A stretch of DNA of 64,000 bases from Pseudomonas oryzihabitans (lineage in GTDB: Bacteria; Pseudomonadota; Gammaproteobacteria; Pseudomonadales; Pseudomonadaceae), in the NCBI RefSeq assembly GCF_007665395.1, contig NZ_VDND01000001.1, positions 1 through 64,000 of the forward strand, in the 5' to 3' direction. Made by a program: the position numbers and the translations under genes. Every line of letters starts with the position of its first letter. Position 1 is the first letter of the stretch. This document shows positions 16,902-25,423 of the stretch, piece by piece. The notes below the pieces were generated by a model. That model made no database searches, was not told the DNA's origin, and was given only the letters and a program-made list of their open reading frames with translations.

Positions 16902-17606
16902 ATGACGTCGTACGAACTCGTGCTCCTGGGTGACCAGGACCCTTTCATCGTGGCCCACCAAGCCATCCCCCAGGCCCTAGCGCTAGCCGCCACGGCGCTG
17001 GGGGTCACGCTGCGGACACGCTGGCTGCCGACGGTAGCGGCCGATGGCGCCCTTGGCGACTGCGACGGCCTCTGGTGCGTGCCCGGGAGTCCCTATCGCC
17101 ATCGTGAAGGGGTGCTGGCGACCCTGCGCACGGCCCGCGAACAGGGGATTCCCTTTCTGGGGACCTGTGGCGGACTGCAGTACGCGCTGCTGGAATACGT
17201 CCAGTCCGCGCTGGGCTGGGCGGACGCCGCCCACGGTGAAGACGATCCGCTGGCCAGCTGCGCGGTGCTCACGCCGCTGAGCTGCGCCCGCATCGAGGTG
17301 CAGAATCAACTCCGACTGCTGCCAGGGTCGCGCCTGACGGAGGCGGCCGGCGCCGAATGGGTCGAGGCCACCTATCGCTGTCGCTTCGGGGTGAATCCCG
17401 TCTATCTGCCGGCTTTGCTCGCCGCTGGCTGGCGAGTACTCGCCTGGGATGAAGAAGGACTACCCGCGGCCTTCGAACTGACGACCCATCCCTGCTATTT
17501 CGGCACCCTCTATCAGCCCGAGCGCGAGGCGCTTGCCGGTCGGGTCCCCACGGCGGTGCGCGCTTGGCTGGAAGCCGTGGGCGCGGCGCGTAGCCTGGGG
17601 ACATGA
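16902..17606 (+). CDS. CTP synthase C-terminal (glutamine amidotransferase)-like protein
   Basis: Stand-alone class I glutamine amidotransferase-like domain of 234 residues related to the C-terminus of CTP synthase; no synthetase domain is present. The nucleophile elbow is visible as PFLGTCGGLQYALLE (Cys89), preceded by WCVPGSPYRHREGVL. At the site where amidotransferases carry the catalytic His of the HPE motif, this protein reads LYQPERE, i.e. Gln. Start MTSYELVLLG (16902) has AGGTG upstream. Its stop overlaps the next gene by 4 bp, suggesting a joint function that I cannot name. Confidence 0.78.
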   Translation: MTSYELVLLGDQDPFIVAHQAIPQALALAATALGVTLRTRWLPTVAADGALGDCDGLWCVPGSPYRHREGVLATLRTAREQGIPFLGTCGGLQYALLEYVQSALGWADAAHGEDDPLASCAVLTPLSCARIEVQNQLRLLPGSRLTEAAGAEWVEATYRCRFGVNPVYLPALLAAGWRVLAWDEEGLPAAFELTTHPCYFGTLYQPEREALAGRVPTAVRAWLEAVGAARSLGT

Positions 17607-17959
17607 AGCCGCCGGAGTTGCCCGAGGACTGTGTGGTGATCGCCTTCATCTCGCAACGCGCAGACGACGATCCCGACTATGAGTCCATGGCTGCGCGAAT
17701 GGTGGAGCTGGCGCAGGCGCAGCCAGGCTTTCTGGGCATGGAATCGGTGCGGGGCGCCGATGGCCTGGGCATCACCCTGTCCTACTGGACCGACCAGGCC
17801 GCGGTGGCGGCCTGGGGTGCCCATCCGGAACATCGGCAGGCGCAGCGGCTGGGCCAGGCGTGCTGGTATCGCTGGCACGAGACCCGGGTCATGCGCCTGC
17901 TGTCGAGCCGCGCCGGTCAAGGCGTCACTGCAGACGGATCGCCCCCAGCGCCGGCGTGA
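17603..17959 (+). CDS. ABM-like (ferredoxin-like fold) small protein
   Basis: A 118-residue protein of the antibiotic biosynthesis monooxygenase-like fold: an opening strand CVVIAFISQR, then MVELAQAQPGFLGMESV, ITLSYWTDQAAVAAW and HPEHRQAQRLG, the standard order of ABM/heme-degrading-like dimers. Function is unknown. It is coupled by ATGA to the CTP-synthase-like gene. Its last 35 bp overlap the 3' end of the convergent gene at 17925. Confidence 0.75.
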   Translation: MKPPELPEDCVVIAFISQRADDDPDYESMAARMVELAQAQPGFLGMESVRGADGLGITLSYWTDQAAVAAWGAHPEHRQAQRLGQACWYRWHETRVMRLLSSRAGQGVTADGSPPAPA

Positions 17960-18302
17960 CCCGGATCCAGCCGACCCGGCTGTCTTCACCGACCAGCATG
18001 ACCTTCTTCCAGGGGCGGAAGGGGGCGCTGTCCAGGACGATGATGCGATCACCCGGCCTCAGCAGGGCGATCAGCTGACGGTTGGCCACCACGCTACGTT
18101 CGGGCATCGCCGGGTTCTGCATCAGCGGAATCTGGCCGCCGCGGATTTCCCAGGTCTGGCCACTGGAAGCATTGATGAAGGTGGGCAGCCGCGTCAGCAG
18201 GATGGCCAGCGCGAAGAACCCGATCAGCAGCAGGACGAGACGCTGGGTGACCGTCCGGACGGCGACCAGCTCGGGTGACAGGTTTTTTCCAAGCGTCGAC
18301 AT
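17925..18302 (-). CDS. Membrane-anchored protein of unknown function
   Basis: A 125-residue protein with one N-terminal transmembrane helix (about 23-40, LVLLLIGFFALAILL) followed by a periplasmic beta-rich part with an SH3-like feel (LLRPGDRIIVLDSAPFRPWKKVMLV, VGWIRVTP). No named family is recognised. Start MSTLGKNLSPE (18302) is chosen for topology; an upstream ATG at 18368 is possible, and no strong ribosome site decides between them. It runs convergent to and overlapping the ABM-like gene. Confidence 0.6.
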   Translation of the reverse strand: MSTLGKNLSPELVAVRTVTQRLVLLLIGFFALAILLTRLPTFINASSGQTWEIRGGQIPLMQNPAMPERSVVANRQLIALLRPGDRIIVLDSAPFRPWKKVMLVGEDSRVGWIRVTPALGAIRLQ

Positions 18303-18452
18303 GGAAAGGGCTCTGGCGGTAGGGCAGGAGAGCCTCGATGCTACCGTCAGGCGGCCAATTGACATCATTCGGATGAATGAAAGGTCAACGGCTGCTCATT
18401 TACCCGTTCCAGAGTGTGACCGGACGCAAAGGCGCCGGCCAGAGAGGACGGA

Positions 18453-18947
18453 TCAGGGCGCCAGTTGACGGGTGACTTCCACGGCCTTGTCGAAGGACGG
18501 GTAGCCGCTCTTGGCCACCGCGAGATCGGCATAGGCGCTCTTGTAGGTCTGCGCCTGGATGGGATCGGCCTCGGTCACCAGGAAGGGATCGGTGTAGAGG
18601 CGATAGAGCATGGCGAAGGCCAGGGGATAGCGGCGGCTGGCCGAGGCGTGGAGCAGTTCCAGCACGTCATCGGTCTGGGGGCCCTGCTTGATGGCCACCA
18701 CCGCCCGGTAGAACTCCACCTCGCCATCGGCGCTGCTGCCGCCGTTGCGCAGCAGCAGGGCATCCGCGAGCTTGAGCTGTTCTTCGCTACCGCCCAAGAC
18801 CAGCAGCTTGGCCTGCAGGAGGTCGTTCTGGCGCAGCAGGGTGGTCTGCTCCGCGCTGAGCGGGTCCCTGTCCGCGACCTCGTGCTGACCCCCGAGGGAA
18901 CAGCCAGCGAGGGAGACACACAGCAGGGGGAGCATCCATTTCTTCAT
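18453..18947 (-). CDS. Predicted lipoprotein
   Basis: A 164-residue protein opening MKKWMLPLLCVSLAGCSLGG, a clear signal peptide with lipobox LAGC (Cys at about 16). Residues +2/+3 are Ser-Leu, so outer-membrane sorting is likely. The rest is helical with a coiled-coil-prone part (LSAEQTTLLRQNDLLQAKLL) and YPLAFAMLYRLYTDPFL, reminiscent of small helical-repeat lipoproteins. No specific function is assigned. It is divergent from galU. A longer frame (to 19154) lies antisense to the galU leader and is not used. Confidence 0.75.
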   Translation of the reverse strand: MKKWMLPLLCVSLAGCSLGGQHEVADRDPLSAEQTTLLRQNDLLQAKLLVLGGSEEQLKLADALLLRNGGSSADGEVEFYRAVVAIKQGPQTDDVLELLHASASRRYPLAFAMLYRLYTDPFLVTEADPIQAQTYKSAYADLAVAKSGYPSFDKAVEVTRQLAP

Positions 18948-19174
18948 GTCGAGATCTATCCGCGGAGTCGTGACGCTGTTTCCAAACTTTGGACGATAGC
19001 AGTTCTTTGGCGCTTTGCGCAGAACCGGAGGGTAATCCTGGAGTCGTATCCGCACGTCCACTGAGCGCCCATGCCTGGCTATTTCCAGCATCGCGCGCTT
19101 CGGGCATTGTATGCGACAAGCGGCTGGATAGACCGCCGTTCGTTTTGCCTTCACGTACAGATCAAAGGACTCCC

Positions 19175-20005
19175 ATGATCACCAAATGTCTGTTTCCGGC
19201 AGCCGGCTATGGCACTCGTTTTCTCCCAGCGACCAAGGCCATGCCCAAGGAAATGCTGCCCATCGTGAACAAGCCTCTGGTGCAGTACGCCGTGGAGGAA
19301 GCGCTGGAGGCGGGCCTGCATCAGATCGGGATCGTGACCGGTCGTGGCAAGCGTTCGCTGGAAGACCACTTCGATATCAGCTATGAGCTGGAAAGCCAGA
19401 TCAAGAACACCGACAAGGAAAAGTACCTGGTCGGCATCCGCAAGCTGATCGACAACTGCACCTTCTCCTACACCCGCCAGGTGGAGATGAAGGGCCTGGG
19501 CCACGCCATCCTGACCGGCCGCCCGCTGATCGGTGACGAGCCCTTCGCCGTGGTGCTGGCGGACGACCTCTGCCTGAACCTGGAAGGCGACAGCGTCCTC
19601 AAGCAGATGGTCAAGCTCTACAACCAGTTCCGCTGCTCCATTGTGGCCATCCAGGAAGTCCCGGCCAACGAGACCAACAAGTACGGCGTGATCGCCGGCG
19701 AGATGATCCGCGACGACATCTACCGCGTGAACAACATGGTCGAGAAGCCCAAGCCGGAAGATGCCCCTTCCAACCTGGCGATCATCGGTCGCTACATCCT
19801 GACCCCAGACATCTTCGACCTGATCGAGCAGACCGAGCCGGGCAAGGGTGGCGAGATCCAGATCACCGACGCCCTGATGAAGCAGGCCCAGGACGGTTGC
19901 GTGCTGGCGTACAAGTTCAAGGGCCAGCGTTTCGATTGCGGTAGCGCGGAAGGCTTCGTCGAAGCCACCAACTTCTGCTTCGAGAACCTGTACAAGGCGC
20001 TGTAA
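19175..20005 (+). CDS. galU: UTP-glucose-1-phosphate uridylyltransferase
   Basis: Makes UDP-glucose from UTP and glucose-1-phosphate, for LPS core, exopolysaccharide and osmoprotectant synthesis. The 276 residues begin MITKCLFPAAGYGTRFLP, with the nucleotide-binding loop AAGYGTRFLPATKAMPKEML, then GLGHAILTGRP, VVLADDLCL and VEKPKPEDAPSN. AAAGGAC precedes the ATG; the frame is open upstream to 18989 but that part is non-coding leader. A terminator follows at 20021. The galU, then gor order matches pseudomonads. Confidence 0.96.
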   Translation: MITKCLFPAAGYGTRFLPATKAMPKEMLPIVNKPLVQYAVEEALEAGLHQIGIVTGRGKRSLEDHFDISYELESQIKNTDKEKYLVGIRKLIDNCTFSYTRQVEMKGLGHAILTGRPLIGDEPFAVVLADDLCLNLEGDSVLKQMVKLYNQFRCSIVAIQEVPANETNKYGVIAGEMIRDDIYRVNNMVEKPKPEDAPSNLAIIGRYILTPDIFDLIEQTEPGKGGEIQITDALMKQAQDGCVLAYKFKGQRFDCGSAEGFVEATNFCFENLYKAL

Positions 20006-20020
20006 GCCCCTCGTACAGTC

Positions 20021-20054
20021 GACGAGGCCACCTACGGGTGGCCTTGTCGTTTTC
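20021..20054 (+). terminator. Rho-independent terminator of galU
   Basis: Arms GACGAGGCCACC and GGTGGCCTTGTC (one G-U) around a 4-nt loop, followed by GTTTTC. Confidence 0.8.
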
Positions 20055-20131
20055 GGCGTTCGACTTCCGGCGGCCGTGGCGGGCGACGGCTTGCGTTATG
20101 CTGGCGCCAGCAGAAACCAAGAGAGTGTTCC

Positions 20132-21505
20132 ATGACGACCTATGATTTCGACCTCTTCGTGATCGGCGCCGGCTCGGGCGGGGTGCGCGCCGCGCGCTTC
20201 GCCGCCGACTTCGGTGCCCGGGTGGCGGTGGCGGAAAGCCGCTACCTCGGTGGCACCTGCGTCAATGTGGGCTGCATGCCCAAGAAATACTTCATCTACG
20301 GCGCTTCCTTCCGCGACGAATTCCGCCAGGCGCGTGGCTATGGCTGGGATGCCGAGGTACCGGCATTCGACTGGAACACCCTGGTGGCGAGCAAGGATCA
20401 CGAGATCCGCCGCCTGAACGGCATCTACCGGGCGCTACTGGTCAACAGCGGGGTCACCCTGCTGGAAGCCCATGCGCGCATCCTCGATGCCCATACCGTC
20501 GAGGTCGAGGGTCGGCGCTACCGCTGCGAGCGTATCCTCATCGCCACCGGCGGCTGGCCGGACGTACCGGACTTCCCCGGCCGCGAGCACGCCATCACCT
20601 CGAACGAGGCCTTCTACCTGCCGGAGCTGCCCAAGCGGGTGGTGGTGGTGGGCGGTGGCTACATCGCCGTGGAATTCGCCTCGATCTTCCAGGGCCTTGG
20701 CGCCAAGACCACCCTGCTGTATCGCCGCGAGCTGTTCCTGCGCGGCTTCGACCGGGGCGTGCGTGAGCACCTGCGCGACGAGATGCAGAAGCGCGGTCAC
20801 GACCTGCAGTTCAATGCCGACGTCGCCCGGATCGACAAGGCCGCGGACGGCACCCTGCAGGTGACCCTGAAGGATGGTCGCGTCCTGGAAGCCGATTGTG
20901 TCTTCTATGCCACCGGGCGGCGGCCGATGCTGGACGACCTGGGCCTGGAAAACACCGCGGTCGCCCTGGACGAACGCGGCTTCATCGAGGTCGGCGAGAC
21001 CTTCCAGACCGCCGAGCCGTCGATCTTCGCCATCGGCGATGTCATCGGCCGGGTACAGCTGACCCCGGTGGCCCTGGCCGAGGGCATGACCCTGGCGCGC
21101 CATCTGTTCGATCCGGAAAGCTACCGCCCGCTGAATTACGACCTCATCGCCAGCGCCGTCTTCAGCCTGCCCAACCTGGCCAGCATCGGCCTGAGCGAGG
21201 AGCAGGCGCGAGAGCGCGGCCATCGGCTGAAGATCTTCCAGAGCAGCTTCCGGCCGACCAAGCTGAGCCTGACCGACGTCACCGAGCGTACCCTGATGAA
21301 GTTGGTGGTGGATGCCGACAGTGACCAGGTGCTGGGCTGCCACATGGTCGGCCCGGATGCGGGCGAGCAGATCCAGTGCCTGGCCATCGCTCTCAAGGCC
21401 GGCGCGACCAAGGCCTGCTTCGACGACACCCTGGGGATCCACCCCACGGCGGCGGAGGAATGGGTGACGATGCGCAAGCCGGTCCACGAGGACGCGGCGC
21501 CTTAG
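20132..21505 (+). CDS. gor: Glutathione-disulfide reductase
   Basis: NADPH-dependent flavoenzyme keeping glutathione reduced. The 457 residues have FAD motif [16 protein letters not shown], redox-active Cys43/Cys48 in [13 protein letters not shown], the NADPH domain with [15 protein letters not shown] followed by Arg-rich [13 protein letters not shown] (NADP preference), FAD motif [10 protein letters not shown], and the C-terminal catalytic His437-Glu in HPTAAEE. It fits with the AhpCF and ChaC thiol/peroxide functions elsewhere in the window. Confidence 0.96.
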   Translation: MTTYDFDLFVIGAGSGGVRAARFAADFGARVAVAESRYLGGTCVNVGCMPKKYFIYGASFRDEFRQARGYGWDAEVPAFDWNTLVASKDHEIRRLNGIYRALLVNSGVTLLEAHARILDAHTVEVEGRRYRCERILIATGGWPDVPDFPGREHAITSNEAFYLPELPKRVVVVGGGYIAVEFASIFQGLGAKTTLLYRRELFLRGFDRGVREHLRDEMQKRGHDLQFNADVARIDKAADGTLQVTLKDGRVLEADCVFYATGRRPMLDDLGLENTAVALDERGFIEVGETFQTAEPSIFAIGDVIGRVQLTPVALAEGMTLARHLFDPESYRPLNYDLIASAVFSLPNLASIGLSEEQARERGHRLKIFQSSFRPTKLSLTDVTERTLMKLVVDADSDQVLGCHMVGPDAGEQIQCLAIALKAGATKACFDDTLGIHPTAAEEWVTMRKPVHEDAAP

Positions 21506-21530
21506 CGCCGCGCTCGCGTCCGCGCGGGTA

Positions 21531-22538
21531 TCACTTGGCCAGCGGCGCGGCGACCGGGGTGGCGGCGACCGCCTCGCGCCGGGCGTAACGCTGGGCCAGC
21601 ACCGCGCAGACCATCAGCTGGATCTGGTGGAACAGCATGATCGGCAGCAGCACCGGCCCCATGGTGCTGCCGGCGAACAGCACCTTGGCCATGGGCACGC
21701 CGGTGGCCAGGCTCTTCTTGGAGCCGCAGAACACCACGGTGATCTCGTCTTCCTTGCTCATGCCCAGCAGCCGCGCACTGTAGCGGGTGGCCAGCAGCAC
21801 CAGGGTGAGCAGGGTGGCGCAGATGAACACCAGGCCGACCAGGGACAGGATCGGCGTCTGCCGCCAGAGGCCTTCGATCACAGCCGCGCTGAAGGCGGTG
21901 TAGACCACCATTAGGATCGACCCCTGGTCGACGAACTTCAGCTTGCCCTTGTGCCGGTCCACCCAGGTGCCAATCACCGGGCGTAGCAACTGGCCGGCGA
22001 TGAAGGGCAGCAGCAGCTGGACGCAGATCTTGACGATGGCGTCGAGGGTGCTCTGGCCGTCCGACGCGCCATGGGCATCGAGCAGCAAGCGCACCAGCAG
22101 CGGCGTGAGGAAGATACCGATCAGACTGGACAGCGAAGCACTGCAGACCGCGGCCGAGACGTTACCGCGCGCCATGGAGACGAAGGCGATGGACGACTGC
22201 ACCGTGGCCGGCAGGGCGCACATGAACAGCACGCCCAGGTAGAGTTCCGGGGTGACCAGGGGCGCCAGCAGCGGCCGCAGGGCCCACCCTAGCAGCGGGA
22301 AGGTGATGAAGGTGAAGGCGAACACCAGCAGGTGCAGCCGCCAGTGGGTGATGCCGGCCACCAGCGCCTGGCGCGACAGCTTCGCCCCGTGCAGGAAGAA
22401 CAGCAGGCCGATGGCGATGTTGGTCACCACGTTGGCGACCTGGGCCGCGAGGCCGCGGCAGGGCAGCAGGCTGGCGAGGATCACCGTGGCCACCAGCAGC
22501 AGGGTGAAATTGTCGGGCATCAGGCGGGGACGAGCCAT
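21531..22538 (-). CDS. Bile acid:sodium symporter family transporter (YfeH-like)
   Basis: Polytopic inner-membrane protein of 335 residues with about nine or ten hydrophobic helices (first about 10-26, FTLLLVATVILASLL). Family sequence features include FLHGAKLSRQAL, LFMCALPATVQSSIAF and VVFCGSKKSLATGVPM, characteristic of the BASS/YfeH group. The substrate is unknown. Start MARPRLMPDN (22538). It is divergent from an AraC-type regulator, 76 bp away, which probably controls it. Bile-salt transport is not implied by the family name. Confidence 0.85.
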   Translation of the reverse strand: MARPRLMPDNFTLLLVATVILASLLPCRGLAAQVANVVTNIAIGLLFFLHGAKLSRQALVAGITHWRLHLLVFAFTFITFPLLGWALRPLLAPLVTPELYLGVLFMCALPATVQSSIAFVSMARGNVSAAVCSASLSSLIGIFLTPLLVRLLLDAHGASDGQSTLDAIVKICVQLLLPFIAGQLLRPVIGTWVDRHKGKLKFVDQGSILMVVYTAFSAAVIEGLWRQTPILSLVGLVFICATLLTLVLLATRYSARLLGMSKEDEITVVFCGSKKSLATGVPMAKVLFAGSTMGPVLLPIMLFHQIQLMVCAVLAQRYARREAVAATPVAAPLAK

Positions 22539-22614
22539 GGTCTCTCTCGGGTTGTCGTGGGATAGCCACAAGGCTATCGTTCCCTAATCTAGCCGACTAA
22601 CGCGAAAAGCCCCA

Positions 22615-23409
22615 ATGATGTCGTCGAACGGACAGAGTGCGGTCGAACGCTCCGTCCCCGCCCTCGCCAGCCTGCCACGCCGGCTCTATGCCCGCGTCGA
22701 ATCCCTGGTGCAACCTGCCTGGACCCCCTGGCATCGCCATCCCTGGGGGCAGCTGTCCTATGCCATCCGCGGTGTACTCACCGTGACCACCGCCGAGGGC
22801 AGCTACGTGGCGCCGCCCCAGCGTGCGGTATGGATCGCCGCCGATGTGGAGCACCAGGTGCGGTCCTCACCAAAGGCGGAGATGCGCAGCCTCTATGTGA
22901 GCGCCGAGGCGGCGCCCTACGTCGGGGAGCGTTGCCGGGTGGTGGTCGTCAGCGGCCTCATCCGCGAGCTGATCAAGACCTTCAGCGGCTTCGCGCGGGA
23001 ATACGACGAGCAAGGCGCCGAAGGACGGCTGGTGTCGGTGATGCTGGATCAGCTGCAGGCGGCGCCCGAGGTAGGGCTGTCGCTGCCGGCGCCGCAGGAT
23101 GCCCGTTTGCGCCAGCTGTGCGAGGCGCTGGCGGCCAGCCCCGCGGATGACCGCACCCTGGCACAGTGGTCGAAGGTGGTAGGCGCCTCGGAAAAGACCC
23201 TAAGCCGGGCCTTTCTGCGCGACACCGAGCTGACCTTTCGCAGCTGGCGGCAACGGCTGCGCCTGATCAGCGCCCTGGAGCGGCTGGAGCAGGGAGTCTC
23301 GGTCACCGAGGTGGCCCTGGATTGCGGCTACAACTCGCCATCGGCCTTCATCGCCGCCTTCCGCCGGCAGTTCGGCACTACCCCTGGGACCTTCGCGCAG
23401 GACGTCTAG
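22615..23409 (+). CDS. AraC-family transcriptional regulator
   Basis: A 264-residue regulator with an N-terminal cupin-like sensing domain (WHRHPWGQLSYAIRGVLTV, APPQRAVWI) and a C-terminal double helix-turn-helix (about 180-264: TLAQWSKVVGASEKTLSRAF and SVTEVALDCGYNSPSAFIAA). The cupin-plus-AraC form is usual for regulators of exporters or transporters next to them. The divergent BASS-family gene is the obvious target. The ligand cannot be inferred. Confidence 0.88.
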   Translation: MMSSNGQSAVERSVPALASLPRRLYARVESLVQPAWTPWHRHPWGQLSYAIRGVLTVTTAEGSYVAPPQRAVWIAADVEHQVRSSPKAEMRSLYVSAEAAPYVGERCRVVVVSGLIRELIKTFSGFAREYDEQGAEGRLVSVMLDQLQAAPEVGLSLPAPQDARLRQLCEALAASPADDRTLAQWSKVVGASEKTLSRAFLRDTELTFRSWRQRLRLISALERLEQGVSVTEVALDCGYNSPSAFIAAFRRQFGTTPGTFAQDV

Positions 23410-23412
23410 GCC

Positions 23413-24069
23413 TCAGGCGGTGGCGCCGAGCAGGCTCAGGTAGTCGCCGAAGCCGCCGCGGGCGCGGCAATCCAGACGCGAGCTGGTCCGCACCCGGACA
23501 CTGTTGCTCCAGGCAATGCGGGCCCCCTGGGTCTGGAGCGCCGTGACCAGGCTGACGTCTTCGTCCACCGTCATGGCGGGGAAGCCACCCGCTTGCAGAT
23601 AGGCCGCGGCGGAGATGCCGAAGTTGGCGCCGTGGATGTGCTGGTGTCCCTCGCGGTCATGGTAGGCCGCCTCGTAGCGGGCCCTCAGGCCGGGGGAGTG
23701 CACCGTCCAGTCGTCCACCTCGACCACCCCGCAAACCGCATCGGCGCCGTAGGCGAGCTGCGCGGCTAACCAGTCCGGCGCCACTTCGGAGTCGGCGTCG
23801 GTGCAGGCGAGCCAGCGCGCGCCGCGTTGAATCAGATGGGCGGCCCCGGTGGCGCGGGTCAGTCCCACGTTGCAGGCCCAGACTTCCAGCGCCGTCACCG
23901 GCAGCCGCCGGACGATATCGGCGGTGCCATCGGTGCAGCTGTCCAGCACGATGACGATCTCGACGTCTTCACCCAGCAACGCCGGATGCCTGGCGGCGCG
24001 CAGTACCGACTGCAGGCAGCGTTCCACATGTTGCTCTTCGTTATGGGCAGGTATCACGGCACCTATCAT
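23413..24069 (-). CDS. Family 2 glycosyltransferase
   Basis: A 218-residue GT-A glycosyltransferase: MIGAVIPAHNEEQHVERCL at the N-terminus, nucleotide-binding VLDSCTDGTADIV, metal-binding CTDADSEVAPDWL and acceptor-site motif TVDEDVSLVTAL with the catalytic-base Asp. There are no membrane helices, so it is probably cytoplasmic or peripheral. It is the last gene of a four-gene unit (acyl-CoA dehydrogenase, PIG-L deacetylase, methyltransferase, GT2), overlapping the methyltransferase by 4 bp. Product unknown. Confidence 0.85.
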   Translation of the reverse strand: MIGAVIPAHNEEQHVERCLQSVLRAARHPALLGEDVEIVIVLDSCTDGTADIVRRLPVTALEVWACNVGLTRATGAAHLIQRGARWLACTDADSEVAPDWLAAQLAYGADAVCGVVEVDDWTVHSPGLRARYEAAYHDREGHQHIHGANFGISAAAYLQAGGFPAMTVDEDVSLVTALQTQGARIAWSNSVRVRTSSRLDCRARGGFGDYLSLLGATA

Positions 24070-24665
24070 AGAAGCTGCTCCCGGCGGGCGACGGAGGTGG
24101 GGTCGGAAGACCAGAGGGTGAGGAGGAAATCGGATTCTTCGAGGTGGCTGAGGCGGTGCAGGCCGGGCAGGGCGGCGAGGCGCTCGTGGACCTGGTCACC
24201 GGTCAGGGCGCAGCCCTCGATGGGGTGCCGCCAGTGGCAGCCGAGCAGGACCCCGCCCGGTGCCAGGGCGCTGTAGGCATGGTCGAGCAGGGCCGCGAGG
24301 CCGGCTTCGCCGAGGTAGTAGCCGATCTCGCTGATGACGATGAGGTCGAAGGCTCCCTCCGGCCAGGCCGCGGGGAGCAGCAGGTGGCGGACTTCGACCT
24401 GTGGCTGGTCGGCCAGCCGGGCGCTGGCGGTAGCCACCGCCGAGGCATTGCCGTCGCTGACCAGCAGGCGATCGCAGCGCTCGGCCAGGCGACGGGACAG
24501 CTCACCCGTGGAGCAGCCCGGCTCATAGCCCCGGGCATAGCGCCGATGGGGCAGCATGGCTAGGGTAAGGTCGCGCTTGCGTGCTTCGTACCAGCGATGA
24601 CGGTAGTCCCAGGGATCGGCATTGTTGGCATAGAGGGAGTCGAAGTAGCTCATGGAGACCGTCAC
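24066..24665 (-). CDS. NodS-like SAM-dependent methyltransferase
   Basis: A 199-residue class I methyltransferase. SYFDSLYANNADPWDYRHRW and YEARKRDLTLAMLPHRRY match the NodS-like group; the SAM site reads ARGYEPGCSTGELSRRL, with DLIVISEIGYYLGEAG as motif IV. The GTG at 24665 overlaps the deacetylase stop by 4 bp (GTGA), while ATG at 24653 is an alternative. NodS itself N-methylates a deacetylated glucosamine, an informative parallel given the PIG-L deacetylase upstream. Confidence 0.82.
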   Translation of the reverse strand: MTVSMSYFDSLYANNADPWDYRHRWYEARKRDLTLAMLPHRRYARGYEPGCSTGELSRRLAERCDRLLVSDGNASAVATASARLADQPQVEVRHLLLPAAWPEGAFDLIVISEIGYYLGEAGLAALLDHAYSALAPGGVLLGCHWRHPIEGCALTGDQVHERLAALPGLHRLSHLEESDFLLTLWSSDPTSVARREQLL

Positions 24666-25423
24666 GTCAGGTAGACCTCCCAGGCGCGGGTCAGCCGGGC
24701 GACCACCGTGGGCGGCAGGATGGGGCCCTGACCGGTGCTGGTGTCCGCGTTGAGCTGGCTGCCGAAGGCGTTCACTGCCTGCTTCTTGAGTGCCAGCACG
24801 TCCTCGTTCAGCTCCAGCCGGCAGGCGCGCTCCCAGGGCACCCGGGGATCACCGGGCGCCGCCCAGTGCCAGGTCCAGATGGGCACCTCGATGCAGCGGG
24901 CGCCGCGCTCTTGGCAGGCCTTCACTGCCGCCCGACCGGTCGCCTCATGGTCCGGATGGCCGTCCAGCCGCCAGGTGACGAAGACCACGTCATCCGGCGT
25001 GATGAAATCGAGCAACCGTTGCTGGAGGAGCGTTTCCTGCTCGCTCACCTGGCCATCGGGAATCGCCAGCCGGGTAACCGTGGCACGCTCCAGGTGCAAG
25101 CGGCGCAGGGCCTCGCGGGTTTCCAGGGGCCGGGTGTTGCGCAGGCGACTAGCCGGCCAGAGGCTGGAGTCCGGATGGCTGCCATCGCCATCGGTCACCG
25201 CCACCAGGGCCAGGCGGCGCCCCAGTTCACCGAGCAGGCACAGCAGGCCGCCACAGCCGAGGATCTCGTCGTCCGGGTGCGGGGCGACGACCACGGCCCG
25301 TTGGCCGGGCGGGACGAGCTGGGCGGCAGCCACCGTCGGCATGCTCTTGAAGCCGGCCCATTGGGCCCAGGCCTCGGGCGAGGTGCCCGCGCCTTGAATC
25401 TGACGATCACCTACAGTTGCCAA
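24662..25423 (-). CDS. PIG-L family deacetylase
   Basis: A 253-residue zinc-dependent N-acetyl-sugar deacetylase-like protein (LmbE/PIG-L). The metal site is visible in VVAPHPDDEILGCGG (His and Asp-Asp, about 47-51) and WRLDGHPDHEATGRAA (second His). Family members remove acetyl from GlcNAc-linked substrates. Its first 13 bp overlap the end of the acyl-CoA dehydrogenase gene and its stop overlaps the methyltransferase start. Substrate here unknown. Confidence 0.86.
   Translation of the reverse strand: MATVGDRQIQGAGTSPEAWAQWAGFKSMPTVAAAQLVPPGQRAVVVAPHPDDEILGCGGLLCLLGELGRRLALVAVTDGDGSHPDSSLWPASRLRNTRPLETREALRRLHLERATVTRLAIPDGQVSEQETLLQQRLLDFITPDDVVFVTWRLDGHPDHEATGRAAVKACQERGARCIEVPIWTWHWAAPGDPRVPWERACRLELNEDVLALKKQAVNAFGSQLNADTSTGQGPILPPTVVARLTRAWEVYLT

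Noticed and set aside
18303..18452. Possible small gene between the two minus-strand genes before galU
   Set aside because: No frame with a start signal and sensible composition; treated as a promoter spacer.
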